Part shown: positions 1-6,252 of the stretch, piece by piece
How the letters are laid out: each line of letters begins with the position of its first letter
Numbering within the stretch: the first letter of the stretch is position 1
From: Deltaproteobacteria bacterium
GTDB lineage: Bacteria > Desulfobacterota > Desulfobacteria > Desulfobacterales > C00003060
Direction of reading: 5' to 3'
Assembly: GCA_019309245.1 (NCBI GenBank)
Contig: JAFDGP010000074.1
Span: forward strand, 1 to 9,583
DNA: 9,583 bases
Program-made: the position numbers and the translations under genes
Notes under the pieces: model-generated
What the model was told of the DNA's origin: nothing
The model's input: only the letters and a program-made list of their open reading frames with translations
Database searches by the model: none

Positions 1-77
1 CCCACCGCATCGGCGATTTGCGCCACCGGCACGGCTTCACAAACCATCTGATTGTCACGGTAGTTGAAATGATGCAT
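1..77 (-). CDS. lysA: Diaminopimelate decarboxylase, N-terminal fragment (runs off the window)
   Basis: Only the first 25 codons are present, reading MHHFNYRDNQMVCEAVPVAQ and then IADAV. This matches the usual beginning of bacterial LysA proteins (MHHF-x-Y...G-L-x-x-E-x-V-P...I-A-x-x-V-G), the PLP enzyme that decarboxylates meso-diaminopimelate to lysine in the cytoplasm. The PLP lysine and the rest of the barrel lie outside the window. The ATG at 75-77 is preceded on the minus strand by GGAG with a 5-nt gap, and MHHF is the normal family start. The frame stays open a little further upstream to a TGA and includes a GTG two codons before the ATG, which is less likely. It follows the lipoprotein gene after 261 bp. 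The arg genes, lipoprotein, lysA order suggests that dapF or dapA may follow, which cannot be seen. The identification rests on a short stretch. Confidence 0.8.
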   Translation of the reverse strand, partial: MHHFNYRDNQMVCEAVPVAQIADAV

Positions 78-109
78 GGCCACTCCGTAGCCTGCCCCGT
101 GCTTTTCGA

Positions 110-124
110 TCACTGGTCACTGGT
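110..124. repeat. Two-unit heptad repeat TCACTGG, upstream of lysA
   Basis: Two exact copies of TCACTGG stand at 110-116 and 117-123. On the minus strand they read CCAGTGA CCAGTGA and sit about 33 bp before the lysA start. The pair is small, but it shares the 7-bp period seen in the other spacers. Confidence 0.6.
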
Positions 125-135
125 TAAAGAGCCGG

Positions 136-149
136 ATTTAAGTTTTATG
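136..149. repeat. Two-unit TTTTANG heptad remnant
   Basis: ATTTAAG (136-142) is followed directly by TTTTATG (143-149). These match the units of the four-heptad arrays at 2223-2251 and 3784-3812, so this looks like a short member of the same dispersed family. Confidence 0.5.
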
Positions 150-175
150 CCCATTGCGAGCCAGACGAGCTCCCT

Positions 176-211
176 GACAAGGATCCGGCATCTCGCATCC
201 GGCCCCTTGTC
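176..211. other. Hairpin in the spacer upstream of lysA
   Basis: GACAAGG (176-182) pairs with CCTTGTC (205-211). After a 2x2 internal mismatch, CCGG (185-188) pairs with CCGG (199-202), leaving a 10-nt loop. No T-run follows on either strand, so it is not a classic intrinsic terminator. It could be an mRNA leader structure or part of a dispersed palindrome. Confidence 0.5.
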
Positions 212-240
212 CCTTTCCTCGTGCCCCTTATCATTCCCCA

Positions 241-275
241 TTCACCGTTCACTGTTCACCATTCACTGCGCACCA
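241..275. repeat. Heptad array TTCACYR, five units
   Basis: Consecutive 7-mers are TTCACCG, TTCACTG, TTCACCA, TTCACTG and CGCACCA, the last degenerate. It is the same family as the 13-unit array at 3881-3974. It lies between the lipoprotein stop codon and lysA. Confidence 0.75.
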
Positions 276-294
276 TCTGCCATCGGAAAACTGC

Positions 295-335
295 AAAAAA
301 CCCTCTCCCTAAAAAAGGAAAGCCGAATCCAGAGG
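295..335 (-). terminator. Possible intrinsic terminator after the lipoprotein gene
   Basis: On the minus strand, just after the lipoprotein stop codon, CCTCT (335-331) can pair with AGAGG (306-302), followed by a G and six T residues (300-295). The loop is long, about 24 nt; inside it CCT (318-316) can pair with AGG (310-308) as an alternative core. The position and T-run fit a terminator closing the arginine/lipoprotein transcript, but the stem is weak. Confidence 0.4.
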
Positions 336-338
336 CCC

Positions 339-791
339 TCACGGCACATAGACAATGTTCGAGTCCTCACTTACCCCGCCGGTCTTATGGATCACCACGA
401 CCTTAAAGCCGTACCGAAATTGGGGATCAAACCCCGTTGAAACCGTCACACGGCCATTTCGGACCCGCCCCGGAGATGGGCTGGCGGGGTCAATTTCAAC
501 CAGCTCGTGAAACGACAACGGACATCCCGGACAGGGCGGCGAAGAACTACGAACCCGATATGCATACACTTTGAAGTGCTTGATGGCCTCCACGGGGCCG
601 GGGATGGACCATGAAAGCCGCACTGTTCGCCCAAAGACCCCGGCCTCAAGGTCAGATACGGGGGGTGGAATCAGGGCCTGTGGAGGAATCGGAGGCCCCT
701 TCTTGCCGCATCCACAAAGCAGCAACACGACGGCGACCACCAAGAGCCCCAAGGGGATCCAGGCCGGGTTCCGCCCAACGCGCGCCGTCAT
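339..791 (-). CDS. LptM-like small lipoprotein with a fibronectin-III-like domain
   Basis: This is a 150-residue predicted lipoprotein. The N-terminus has a basic start (R4, R7), a hydrophobic stretch at about 12-25 and a lipobox LCGC with the lipidated cysteine at 28. The mature protein begins CGKKGPP followed by prolines, resembling the CGLKGP start of E. coli LptM (YifL), a lipoprotein that assists LptD assembly. Unlike LptM, it continues into about 100 residues resembling a fibronectin type III fold: PPPVSDLEA, V-x-LSW-x-x-P near 57-64, a central K-VYAYRV strand and FRYGFKVVVI near the end. A CPGC pair sits at 87-90. Its ATG overlaps the argH stop (ATGA), so translation is probably coupled. 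It lies just before lysA, as yifL lies next to dapF in enterobacteria. An envelope role is inferred; the exact function is unknown. Confidence 0.8.
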   Translation of the reverse strand: MTARVGRNPAWIPLGLLVVAVVLLLCGCGKKGPPIPPQALIPPPVSDLEAGVFGRTVRLSWSIPGPVEAIKHFKVYAYRVRSSSPPCPGCPLSFHELVEIDPASPSPGRVRNGRVTVSTGFDPQFRYGFKVVVIHKTGGVSEDSNIVYVP

Positions 792-2188
792 GATCCGGCC
801 CCGGAGACTTCCTGCGCCAGGACCTGCCTGGCGGTTTCAATGGCTTGCGCCACGTTCCGGGTGGCCGTACCGCCCGAAGAAGTCCGCCGGTTGATCATCT
901 GCTCCGGCGTCAGGATATTGAAGATATCTGCTTCAAACAGGGGCGAGAACTGCGAAAATTCATCCAGTGTCAGATCGTTTAACTCCTTTTCCTGATCCAA
1001 GGCATAGCGCACCACCCGGCCCGCGCAGTGATGGGCATCCCGAAAGGCAGCCCCTTTGGTAACCAGATAATCAGCGACCTCGGTGGCATTCAGGTATCCA
1101 CGGCTCGCGGCCCCGGCCATGGCCGTGCGGTTGACCTGAAGCTTCGGTATCAGCGCCTCGTAGATCTCAAGGCAGCCCTGCAGCGTATCCACGGCATCAA
1201 AAAGAGGCTCTTTGTCTTCTTGCAAATCGCGATTGTAGGCCATCGGCAGGCCCTTCATCACCGTAAGCAGTGCTACCAGGCTGCCGAAAACCCGGCCAGT
1301 CTTTGCACGAACCAGTTCGCACACGTCCGGGTTTTTCTTTTGGGGCATAATGCTGCTTCCAGTTGAAAAGGCATCGGGCAATACCACAAATCCGAATTCT
1401 CTGGAAGACCACAACACGAGGTCTTCTGAAAACCGGCTCAGATGGACCATACAGATCGCCGCTGCAGCCAAAAACTCCAGGATAAAATCCCGGCTTGCCA
1501 CAGCGTCCATGCTGTTGGCCGAAACCGCCTCGAACCCCAGCAATTCCGCCGTATATGCTGAATCAACCGGGTGGGTGGTGCCCGCCAGGGCCGCGCTGCC
1601 CAAAGGCATGACATTGGTCCGCGTCAAGACCCCATTGAAACGCTGCCGGTCCCGCGTCAACATCTCATAATAGGCCATCATGTGATGGGAAAACAACACG
1701 GGCTGTGCCCGTTGCAAGTGAGTATAGCCCGGCATAATCACATCCAGGTGCTGATCTGCAAACGCCACCAGGCTCCGGCGAAGCCCTGTGAGCTGATGCA
1801 GAATGTGGGTCACCGCATCACGCAGGTACATGCGGACATCCAGGGCCACCTGATCATTTCGACTTCTGGCCGTGTGGAGCTTCCGTGCGACCGGGCCGAT
1901 TTGTTCAACCAATCTTGCTTCGATATTCATGTGGACGTCTTCCAAAGACTCGTCCAGCTGGAAACGGCCCTGTTCCATGTCTTCAGCAATCTTTTCCAGC
2001 CCGTCTATAATCTGAGACGCCTCGTTTTCTGAGATGATGGACTGCCTGGCAAGCATACGGCAATGGGCGATGCTTCCCTTGATGTCATAGGAAAACAGAC
2101 GCCTGTCAAATCCGATGGAGGCAGTAAACCGCTCCACGCTTGGATCCGTCTTTTGTGCAAACCTGCCGTCCCAGGGTTTGTCGGACAC
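788..2188 (-). CDS. argH: Argininosuccinate lyase
   Basis: ArgH splits argininosuccinate into arginine and fumarate, the last step of arginine synthesis, as a cytoplasmic homotetramer. The 466-residue product has the normal length. Visible family motifs are EDVHMNIE at 83-90, the TARSRNDQ segment at 107-113, GYTHLQRAQP at 154-163 with its conserved histidine, and the fumarase/aspartase-superfamily signature GSSIMPQKKNP at 277-287, whose first serines lie in the mobile catalytic loop. I place the start at the GTG at 2186-2188 because AGGAG lies four bases upstream and the protein then begins MSDKPWDGRF, as in relatives. The frame is open four codons further to a TTG, but that would put the ribosome site inside the gene. 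It follows argG after 104 bp, and its TGA overlaps the lipoprotein start. No N-acetyltransferase extension is fused to it. Confidence 0.97.
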   Translation of the reverse strand: MSDKPWDGRFAQKTDPSVERFTASIGFDRRLFSYDIKGSIAHCRMLARQSIISENEASQIIDGLEKIAEDMEQGRFQLDESLEDVHMNIEARLVEQIGPVARKLHTARSRNDQVALDVRMYLRDAVTHILHQLTGLRRSLVAFADQHLDVIMPGYTHLQRAQPVLFSHHMMAYYEMLTRDRQRFNGVLTRTNVMPLGSAALAGTTHPVDSAYTAELLGFEAVSANSMDAVASRDFILEFLAAAAICMVHLSRFSEDLVLWSSREFGFVVLPDAFSTGSSIMPQKKNPDVCELVRAKTGRVFGSLVALLTVMKGLPMAYNRDLQEDKEPLFDAVDTLQGCLEIYEALIPKLQVNRTAMAGAASRGYLNATEVADYLVTKGAAFRDAHHCAGRVVRYALDQEKELNDLTLDEFSQFSPLFEADIFNILTPEQMINRRTSSGGTATRNVAQAIETARQVLAQEVSGAGS

Positions 2189-2222
2189 GGTTCTCCTCAA
2201 TGGTTATGGGGAAGTATTCAAA

Positions 2223-2251
2223 GTATTATGTTTTAAGTTTTAGGTCTTAAG
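2223..2251. repeat. TTTTANG heptad array, argG-argH spacer
   Basis: The 29-nt element reads as a leading G then TATTATG, TTTTAAG, TTTTAGG and TCTTAAG, a 7-bp period. It matches the reverse complement of 3784-3812 at 25 of 29 positions, so argG is flanked by two copies in opposite orientation. Confidence 0.7.
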
Positions 2252-2260
2252 CTGATGAAA

Positions 2261-2292
2261 TTTCGTGCTTTCGTCATTTCGTGTTGTCGTGA
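2261..2292. repeat. TTTCGTGN octad array abutting the argG stop
   Basis: Four consecutive 8-mers are TTTCGTGC, TTTCGTCA, TTTCGTGT and TGTCGTGA. The array ends at 2292 and the argG stop codon occupies 2293-2295, so on the minus strand the transcript passes from TAA directly into TCACGACA-ACACGAAA units. A related four-octad array lies at 9200-9231. Confidence 0.8.
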
Positions 2293-3516
2293 TTATCTTT
2301 TACCTCTCTGCAGCATCTCCCGCAACAGGGCCTGGATTCTAAGCCTCAGTGCGTTGAGTCGGATGAATCCCTCGGCATCCTGTTGGCGGTACACGTCATC
2401 GGCTTCAAAAGTAGCAAAATCAGGCCGGTAGATCGACACATCCGACTTTCGCCCAGTCACCCGGCAGTTGCCCTTATAGAGCTCAAGGCGCACCGTACCT
2501 GAGACACCCTTTTGGGTCTCATCCACCAGGGCCTGCAGGGCTTTCATCTCCGGAGAAAACCAAAAGCCATAGTAGACCAGTTCGGCATACTTTGGAATCA
2601 GGCTGTCCCTCAGATGCATCACCTCTCGATCCATGGTAATGGACTCCATGGCCATGTGCGCCTCTCTTAGGATCATTCCTCCGGGGGTCTCATAGACCCC
2701 GCGCGACTTCATCCCGACAAAACGGTTTTCCACGAGGTCCACCCGGCCGATCCCGTTTCTGCCCCCCAGCACGTTCAGCCGCGCCAGCAACGCGGCTGGC
2801 GACAGCCTCTCTCCGTTGACGGCCACCGGATCCCCTTGCTCGAAGGTGATCTCGATCACCTCCGGCCTGTCTGGAGCCGCTTCGGGGGAAACGCTCAGAA
2901 TAAACATGTCATCCGGTGGCTTTTCCCACGGATCCTCCAACACCCCGCCCTCATAACTGATATGGAGCAAATTACGGTCCATGCTGTAAGGCTTTCTCGG
3001 GGTGGTCGGAACCGGAATCCCGTGCGCCTCCGCATATTCCATAAGCGCACGGCGGGAATTCAAAGACCATTCACGCCACGGCGCGATGACCTTGATGTGA
3101 GGTGACAGCGCCAGATAGGTGGTTTCAAATCGCACCTGATCGTTTCCCTTCCCCGTGGCTCCGTGGCTTACCGCGTCGCACCCTTCGGCCGCTGCAATCT
3201 CGACCTGGCGCTTTGCAATCAACGGGCGTGCGAGCGAGGTGCCCAACAGATATTTTCCTTCATAGATCGCGTTGGCACGAAACGCCGGGAAAACATAGTC
3301 CCGGACGAATGATTCGGTCAGATTTTCAATAAACACCTTCTCAGCCCCGGTCTGAAGAGCCTTTTCCTCAAGAGGGGCCAGTTCTTCCGCCTGACCGATA
3401 TCTGCAACAAAGGCGATCACCGGACATGCGTACGTCTCGGTCAACCATTTCAAAATGACCGACGTATCAAGCCCTCCGGAATACGCCAGCACGATTCTTG
3501 TTATCTTCTCCGACAA
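2293..3516 (-). CDS. argG: Argininosuccinate synthase
   Basis: ArgG joins citrulline and aspartate using ATP, giving argininosuccinate, AMP and pyrophosphate. The 407-residue product has the usual family length. The N-terminal ATP-pyrophosphatase P-loop AYSGGLDTS is at 11-19; YEGKYLLGTSLARP is at 85-98; the citrulline/ATP-binding segment HGATGKGNDQVRFE is at 118-131; a conserved EGGVLEDPW segment follows in the C-terminal half. I chose the TTG at 3514-3516 as start because a perfect GGGAGG (minus strand of 3521-3526) precedes it by four bases and the product begins MSEKITRIVLAYSGG, as in relatives. An in-frame ATG 24 codons upstream would add a tail lacking family resemblance and bury the ribosome site. 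It is separated from argF by 448 bp of repeats, so it may have its own promoter or depend on read-through. Confidence 0.97.
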   Translation of the reverse strand: MSEKITRIVLAYSGGLDTSVILKWLTETYACPVIAFVADIGQAEELAPLEEKALQTGAEKVFIENLTESFVRDYVFPAFRANAIYEGKYLLGTSLARPLIAKRQVEIAAAEGCDAVSHGATGKGNDQVRFETTYLALSPHIKVIAPWREWSLNSRRALMEYAEAHGIPVPTTPRKPYSMDRNLLHISYEGGVLEDPWEKPPDDMFILSVSPEAAPDRPEVIEITFEQGDPVAVNGERLSPAALLARLNVLGGRNGIGRVDLVENRFVGMKSRGVYETPGGMILREAHMAMESITMDREVMHLRDSLIPKYAELVYYGFWFSPEMKALQALVDETQKGVSGTVRLELYKGNCRVTGRKSDVSIYRPDFATFEADDVYRQQDAEGFIRLNALRLRIQALLREMLQRGKR

Positions 3517-3520
3517 AGCA

Positions 3521-3526
3521 CCTCCC
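3521..3526 (-). promoter_or_regulatory. Ribosome binding site that fixes the argG TTG start
   Basis: On the minus strand this reads GGGAGG, four bases (TGCT) before the TTG at 3516. It is one of the strongest Shine-Dalgarno sequences in the window and decides the argG start in favour of TTG over an ATG 72 bp upstream. Confidence 0.8.
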
Positions 3527-3528
3527 GG

Positions 3529-3542
3529 TTGGTCATTGGTCA
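3529..3542. repeat. Two-unit heptad TTGGTCA before argG
   Basis: TTGGTCA occurs twice in tandem (3529-3535 and 3536-3542). It lies just upstream of the argG ribosome binding site, so it would be in the argG mRNA leader. Two units alone are weak evidence; the 7-bp period matches the other arrays. Confidence 0.5.
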
Positions 3543-3605
3543 AAAATTTGGGTCCGGCTTTCAAGTCTCTCTGCCATGACTGGATCAATCTTGCTTTATC
3601 TCGTA

Positions 3606-3677
3606 GCGGAGTGTTACACCCCGCCGATCATGGCGGCATATCAAATGCCGCCCTACGACTGGTGGGTCCAGCCCACC
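3606..3677. repeat. Cluster of three small palindromes
   Basis: Three hairpins lie in a row. The first (3606-3624) pairs GCGG/CCGC and GTG/CAC around TTA with one mismatch. The second (3632-3652) is a perfect 8-bp stem, GGCGGCAT/ATGCCGCC, with loop ATCAA. The third (3661-3677) is a perfect 6-bp stem, GGTGGG/CCCACC, with loop TCCAG. On the minus strand the second and third are introduced by GTAGGGCGG and TAGGGTGGG, so they look like units of one modular family. CCGCC (3621-3625) can alternatively pair with GGCGG (3632-3636), so the structures may compete. No long T-run follows. Confidence 0.65.
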
Positions 3678-3692
3678 CTATGACATTTTCAC

Positions 3693-3761
3693 CACAGAGC
3701 GCACGGAGCCCACAGAGTGAAAACGCTCCTGGTTTCTCTGCGTCCTCCGCGTTCTGGTAAC
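3693..3761. repeat. Two nonad (9-bp) arrays in inverted orientation
   Basis: CACAGAGCG, CACGGAGCC and CACAGAGTG occupy 3693-3719. After 15 bases, TCTCTGCGT, CCTCCGCGT and TCTGGTAAC occupy 3735-3761; their reverse complement resembles the first array, with ACGCGGAGG and ACGCAGAGA units. The two together could fold into an imperfect long stem. Confidence 0.65.
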
Positions 3762-3783
3762 TATAATGCCTCCCACCGCTTCA

Positions 3784-3812
3784 CCTAAAACATAAAACTT
3801 AAAACCTAATAC
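3784..3812. repeat. TTTTANG heptad array, argF-argG spacer
   Basis: On the minus strand the 29-nt element reads GTATTAGG then TTTTAAG, TTTTATG and TTTTAGG. It matches 2223-2251 at 25 of 29 positions in the opposite orientation, and the two copies flank argG. Confidence 0.7.
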
Positions 3813-3862
3813 CCCCGACGCAGCCGCATCGCCTCAAGCAAAGCGGTCCTTCAGCGTTAAAC

Positions 3863-3876
3863 AGCGCGCAGGCGCT
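3863..3876 (-). other. Small GC-rich hairpin downstream of argF
   Basis: AGCGC (3863-3867) pairs with GCGCT (3872-3876) around a 4-nt loop. On the minus strand it is followed by GTTT and then AACG. It is the best terminator candidate after argF, but the stem is short and the T-run too brief to call one. Confidence 0.3.
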
Positions 3877-3880
3877 CTGC

Positions 3881-3974
3881 TCACTATTCACTAGTCACTG
3901 TTCACCATTCACTGTTCACTATTCACTGTTCACTATTCACTGTTCACTATTCACTGTTCACTATTCACTGTTCA
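3881..3974. repeat. TTCACTR heptad array of 13 units overlapping the argF 3' end
   Basis: Starting from TCACTA at 3881, uninterrupted 7-mers run to TTCACTG at 3964-3970 plus a TTCA remnant at 3971-3974. From 3908 onward the units alternate strictly TTCACTG/TTCACTA, a 14-bp higher-order period; the far units from argF are more degenerate (GTCACTG, TTCACCA). The argF stop codon (3965-3967) and its last two codons lie inside the array. Confidence 0.9.
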
Positions 3975-4888
3975 TCAATGGCAATATACCTTTCCAGAAT
4001 CGCCTTATGCATATGCAGCTTGTTTTCCGCCTGGTCCCAGACCACAGAATGCGGCCCCTCTAAGACCTCCCCGGTGATCTCTTCGCCCCGGTGTGCAGGA
4101 AGACAGTGCATCACCATCACGTCGGGCTTTGCCTGATCCACCAGGCCCCGGTCTACCTGATACGGCCTGAACACCTTCTTGCGGTGGGCCGATTCGCTCT
4201 CCTGTCCCATGCTGGCCCACACATCCGTGTAAATCACGTCTGCATCGCGTACCGCAGCTTGTGGGTCGGATATGACCTGGATGGTGTCCTTTCGGTCAGC
4301 CTGTGCAGACTCCAGGATTTCCTTCCTTGGGTAAAACCCTTCCGGACAGGCCAGAGTGAGGTTGAACCCCAGGATAGCAGCCGCGTTCAACCATGAATGG
4401 GCCACATTGTTTCCGTCGCCGATCCAAACGATTTTCAGTTCATCCAGGCCACCTTTTTTCTCCAGGATTGTCATGATATCGCTCAAGACTTGGCAGGGAT
4501 GATATAGGTCCGTCAAGCCGTTAATGACCGGAATGGAGGCCTCGGAGGCCAATTCCTCCAGCAGGTCCTGGGAATATGTTCTGACTACCAGAGCGTCCAG
4601 GTATCTGGACAGCACCCTGGCCGTGTCGGCAATCGGTTCATTTCGAATCAGCTGGGTATCCCGGGCGTTCAGGAACAGCGGTGTTCCGCCCAGCTGAACC
4701 ATGGCCGCCTCAAAGGACACCCGTGTCCTGGTGGACGCCTTATCAAAGATCAAGCCGAGGGTTTTTCCCCGCAACATCCCGCTTGCGATTCCATCCCCAC
4801 GTCGTTGTTTGAGTTTGAAAGATCGGTCGAAGAGCGATTCAAAATCGTCTGCGGCCAGGTCTCTTAAGGTCAACAGGTCTTTCTTCAT
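3965..4888 (-). CDS. argF: Ornithine carbamoyltransferase
   Basis: ArgF transfers the carbamoyl group from carbamoyl phosphate to ornithine, giving citrulline, as a cytoplasmic trimer. The 307-residue product has the usual length. The carbamoyl-phosphate loop STRTR is at 52-56, HPCQ at 130-133, the ornithine-side DVWASMGQE at 222-230, and the catalytic HCLPAHRGEE at 261-270. These separate it from aspartate carbamoyltransferase and from acetylornithine carbamoyltransferase, although the latter is judged from memory only. The ATG at 4886-4888 gives the normal family start (MKKDLLTLRDL). Its ribosome site is poor: AAGGA lies only two bases before the ATG. The last residues, Glu-Gln, and the TGA are encoded by the first units of the downstream heptad array, so the array appears to have replaced the original end of the gene. 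It follows argD after 97 bp. Confidence 0.96.
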   Translation of the reverse strand: MKKDLLTLRDLAADDFESLFDRSFKLKQRRGDGIASGMLRGKTLGLIFDKASTRTRVSFEAAMVQLGGTPLFLNARDTQLIRNEPIADTARVLSRYLDALVVRTYSQDLLEELASEASIPVINGLTDLYHPCQVLSDIMTILEKKGGLDELKIVWIGDGNNVAHSWLNAAAILGFNLTLACPEGFYPRKEILESAQADRKDTIQVISDPQAAVRDADVIYTDVWASMGQESESAHRKKVFRPYQVDRGLVDQAKPDVMVMHCLPAHRGEEITGEVLEGPHSVVWDQAENKLHMHKAILERYIAIDEQ

Positions 4889-4985
4889 GGTCCTTGTCCG
4901 CCGGTTAGACGTAACTCCTAATCCTTCCCCACGGAATCAGCGACCGCCAGGAGAACTGATGGTATGAGGAAGGCCCCTGAATCCA

Positions 4986-6188
4986 CTAGCCAGGAGAAAG
5001 CTCTGAGAACAATCTCTCCAGACAGGAAACCAGGGCGTCAATGTCATCTTTTTCCACAATCAAGGGCGGCATAAAACGCAAAACATGTCCCTGGGTGCAA
5101 TTAATCAAAAACCCTTGATCCATACACCCCTTGACCACAGAGGCGCCGTCACACCTCAGATCCAGACCGATCAAGAGCCCCTGGCCTCGGACCTCACGAA
5201 TCATGTCATGTCTTAATTGAAGGTCGCGCAGGCGATCCATGAAATAGCGCCCCATCTTGCGGCCGTGATCCACAATGCCACCGCCCACCAAGGCCTTGAC
5301 AACCTCAAGCGCCGCCGCCGCCACCAAGGGGGTGCCCCCGAAGGTCGAGGCATGGCTGCCGGGTCCGAAGGCTTGGGCCACTCGATTCGTGGCCAGCATG
5401 GCGCCCATCGGAAGCCCGTTGGCCAGGGCCTTTGCCAGGGTCATAATATCGGGCGCCACCTCAAAATGTTCGTAGGCGAAAAGCCTGCCGGTTCGCCCCA
5501 TGCCGGTTTGCACTTCGTCAAAGATCAACAGAAGGCCTTCTTGGTCGCAAAGTGCACGCAGGCCTTCAAGATAAGCACGCGTCGCGCACCGAACCCCGCC
5601 CTCGCCCTGAATCGGCTCCAACAAGACCGCACATGTCTTTTCCGTAACGGCCGCCCGGACCGCATCCAGGTCGTTAAAGGCGACGATATCAAAGCCGGCC
5701 AGCAGGGGGTCAAAGCCCTTCTTGATCTTATCCTGTCCGGTAGCCGACAAGGTGGCCATGGTTCTTCCATGAAAAGAGCCTTCCATGGTGATAATCCGGT
5801 AGCGCTCGGCAGATCCAGCCTCCTTGGCGTACTTTCGGGCCAGCTTGATCGCCGCCTCATTGGCTTCCGCGCCGCTGTTTGCAAAAAACACACGCTCGGC
5901 AAAAGAGTGTGCGACCAGCCATTCGGCAAGTTCAACCTGCGGCTCGGTGTAATAAAGATTCGACACGTGCACCAGGCGACGGGCCTGTCTTGAAACCGCT
6001 TCGGCCACCCCTGGGTGGGCATGCCCCAAATTGCATACGGCAATGCCAGCCACGAAATCCCGATAGGTCCGTCCCTCGGTGTCCCTGACGGAGCATCCCC
6101 GACCTTCGGTCAATACCACCGGAAACCGGCCGTAGGTCGCCGCAATCACCCTGTCCGCCTTTTCCATGATTTCTCGGCTGGTGGTCAC
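4986..6188 (-). CDS. argD: Acetylornithine aminotransferase
   Basis: This PLP-dependent class III aminotransferase converts N-acetylglutamate semialdehyde and glutamate to N-acetylornithine and 2-oxoglutarate; many family members also serve as succinyldiaminopimelate aminotransferases, which would fit the nearby lysA. The 400-residue product has the usual length. NSGAEANEAAIK is at 104-115, SFHGRT at 139-143, the cofactor-ring aspartate in FDEVQTGMGRTG at 223-234 (Asp224), and the Schiff-base lysine in LAKALANGLP at 251-260 (Lys253). The GTG at 6186-6188 is chosen as start because GGAGG lies exactly six bases upstream; the first ATG comes seven codons later and lacks such a site. Spacers are 64 bp to argB and 97 bp to argF, both free of repeats. 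Confidence 0.95.
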   Translation of the reverse strand: MTTSREIMEKADRVIAATYGRFPVVLTEGRGCSVRDTEGRTYRDFVAGIAVCNLGHAHPGVAEAVSRQARRLVHVSNLYYTEPQVELAEWLVAHSFAERVFFANSGAEANEAAIKLARKYAKEAGSAERYRIITMEGSFHGRTMATLSATGQDKIKKGFDPLLAGFDIVAFNDLDAVRAAVTEKTCAVLLEPIQGEGGVRCATRAYLEGLRALCDQEGLLLIFDEVQTGMGRTGRLFAYEHFEVAPDIMTLAKALANGLPMGAMLATNRVAQAFGPGSHASTFGGTPLVAAAALEVVKALVGGGIVDHGRKMGRYFMDRLRDLQLRHDMIREVRGQGLLIGLDLRCDGASVVKGCMDQGFLINCTQGHVLRFMPPLIVEKDDIDALVSCLERLFSELSPG

Positions 6189-6194
6189 TTTTTT

Positions 6195-6199
6195 CCTCC
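6195..6199 (-). promoter_or_regulatory. Ribosome binding site that fixes the argD GTG start
   Basis: On the minus strand this reads GGAGG, followed by six A residues and the GTG at 6188. Spacing is ideal, and it supports GTG over the ATG seven codons downstream. Confidence 0.75.
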
Positions 6200-6252
6200 G
6201 TCCTACCTGAGAACGACGTTTCGGGTCAAAAGATGCCGTTTCCGGATGGACA

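Larger units (their letters stand above)
78..338. other. Spacer between the lipoprotein gene and lysA, with short tandem repeats
   Basis: This 261-bp stretch holds no credible gene. Reading frames through it on the plus strand are produced by the repeats and by the antisense of neighbouring genes. It contains, left to right, a TCACTGG heptad pair, a two-unit TTTTANG heptad remnant at 136-149, a hairpin at 176-211, TTCACYR heptads at 241-275 and a terminator-like element at 295-335. A lysA promoter probably lies here on the minus strand, but I could not pick convincing -35/-10 boxes. Confidence 0.7.
3517..3964. other. 448-bp argF-argG spacer, a mosaic of repeats
   Basis: There is no credible gene in this stretch. 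From the argG side it holds the argG ribosome site, a TTGGTCA pair, a cluster of three hairpins (3606-3677), inverted nonad arrays (3693-3761), a TTTTANG heptad array (3784-3812), an unassigned GC-rich stretch with a small hairpin (3813-3880) and a 13-unit TTCACTR heptad array running into argF. I could not identify a promoter for argG with confidence. Confidence 0.75.

Noticed and set aside
18..440. Plus-strand reading frame of 140 codons across the left spacer
   Set aside because: It runs antisense to the lysA start and the lipoprotein end and through the heptad repeats, which yield a spurious SLFTIH-type peptide. It has no ribosome site and no family resemblance.
3517..3588. N-terminal extension of ArgG from an upstream ATG
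   Set aside because: The extra residues do not resemble ArgG, cover the TTGGTCA repeat and include the strong ribosome site of the TTG start.
3762..3767. TATAAT on the plus strand as a -10 box
   Set aside because: It has no matching -35 box at the right distance and no plus-strand gene to serve; the next genes read the other way.
3881..3974. CRISPR-like array
   Set aside because: The units are 7 bp with no spacers between them, so this is a simple tandem repeat.
3881..3974. Phase-variation switch at the argF end
   Set aside because: The stop codon lies in the first full unit met by the ribosome, so adding or losing later units would not change the protein.
4921..4975. CCTTCC/GGAAGG inverted pair in the argD-argF spacer as a terminator
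   Set aside because: The 6-bp stem encloses a loop of over 40 nt and is not followed by a T-run.
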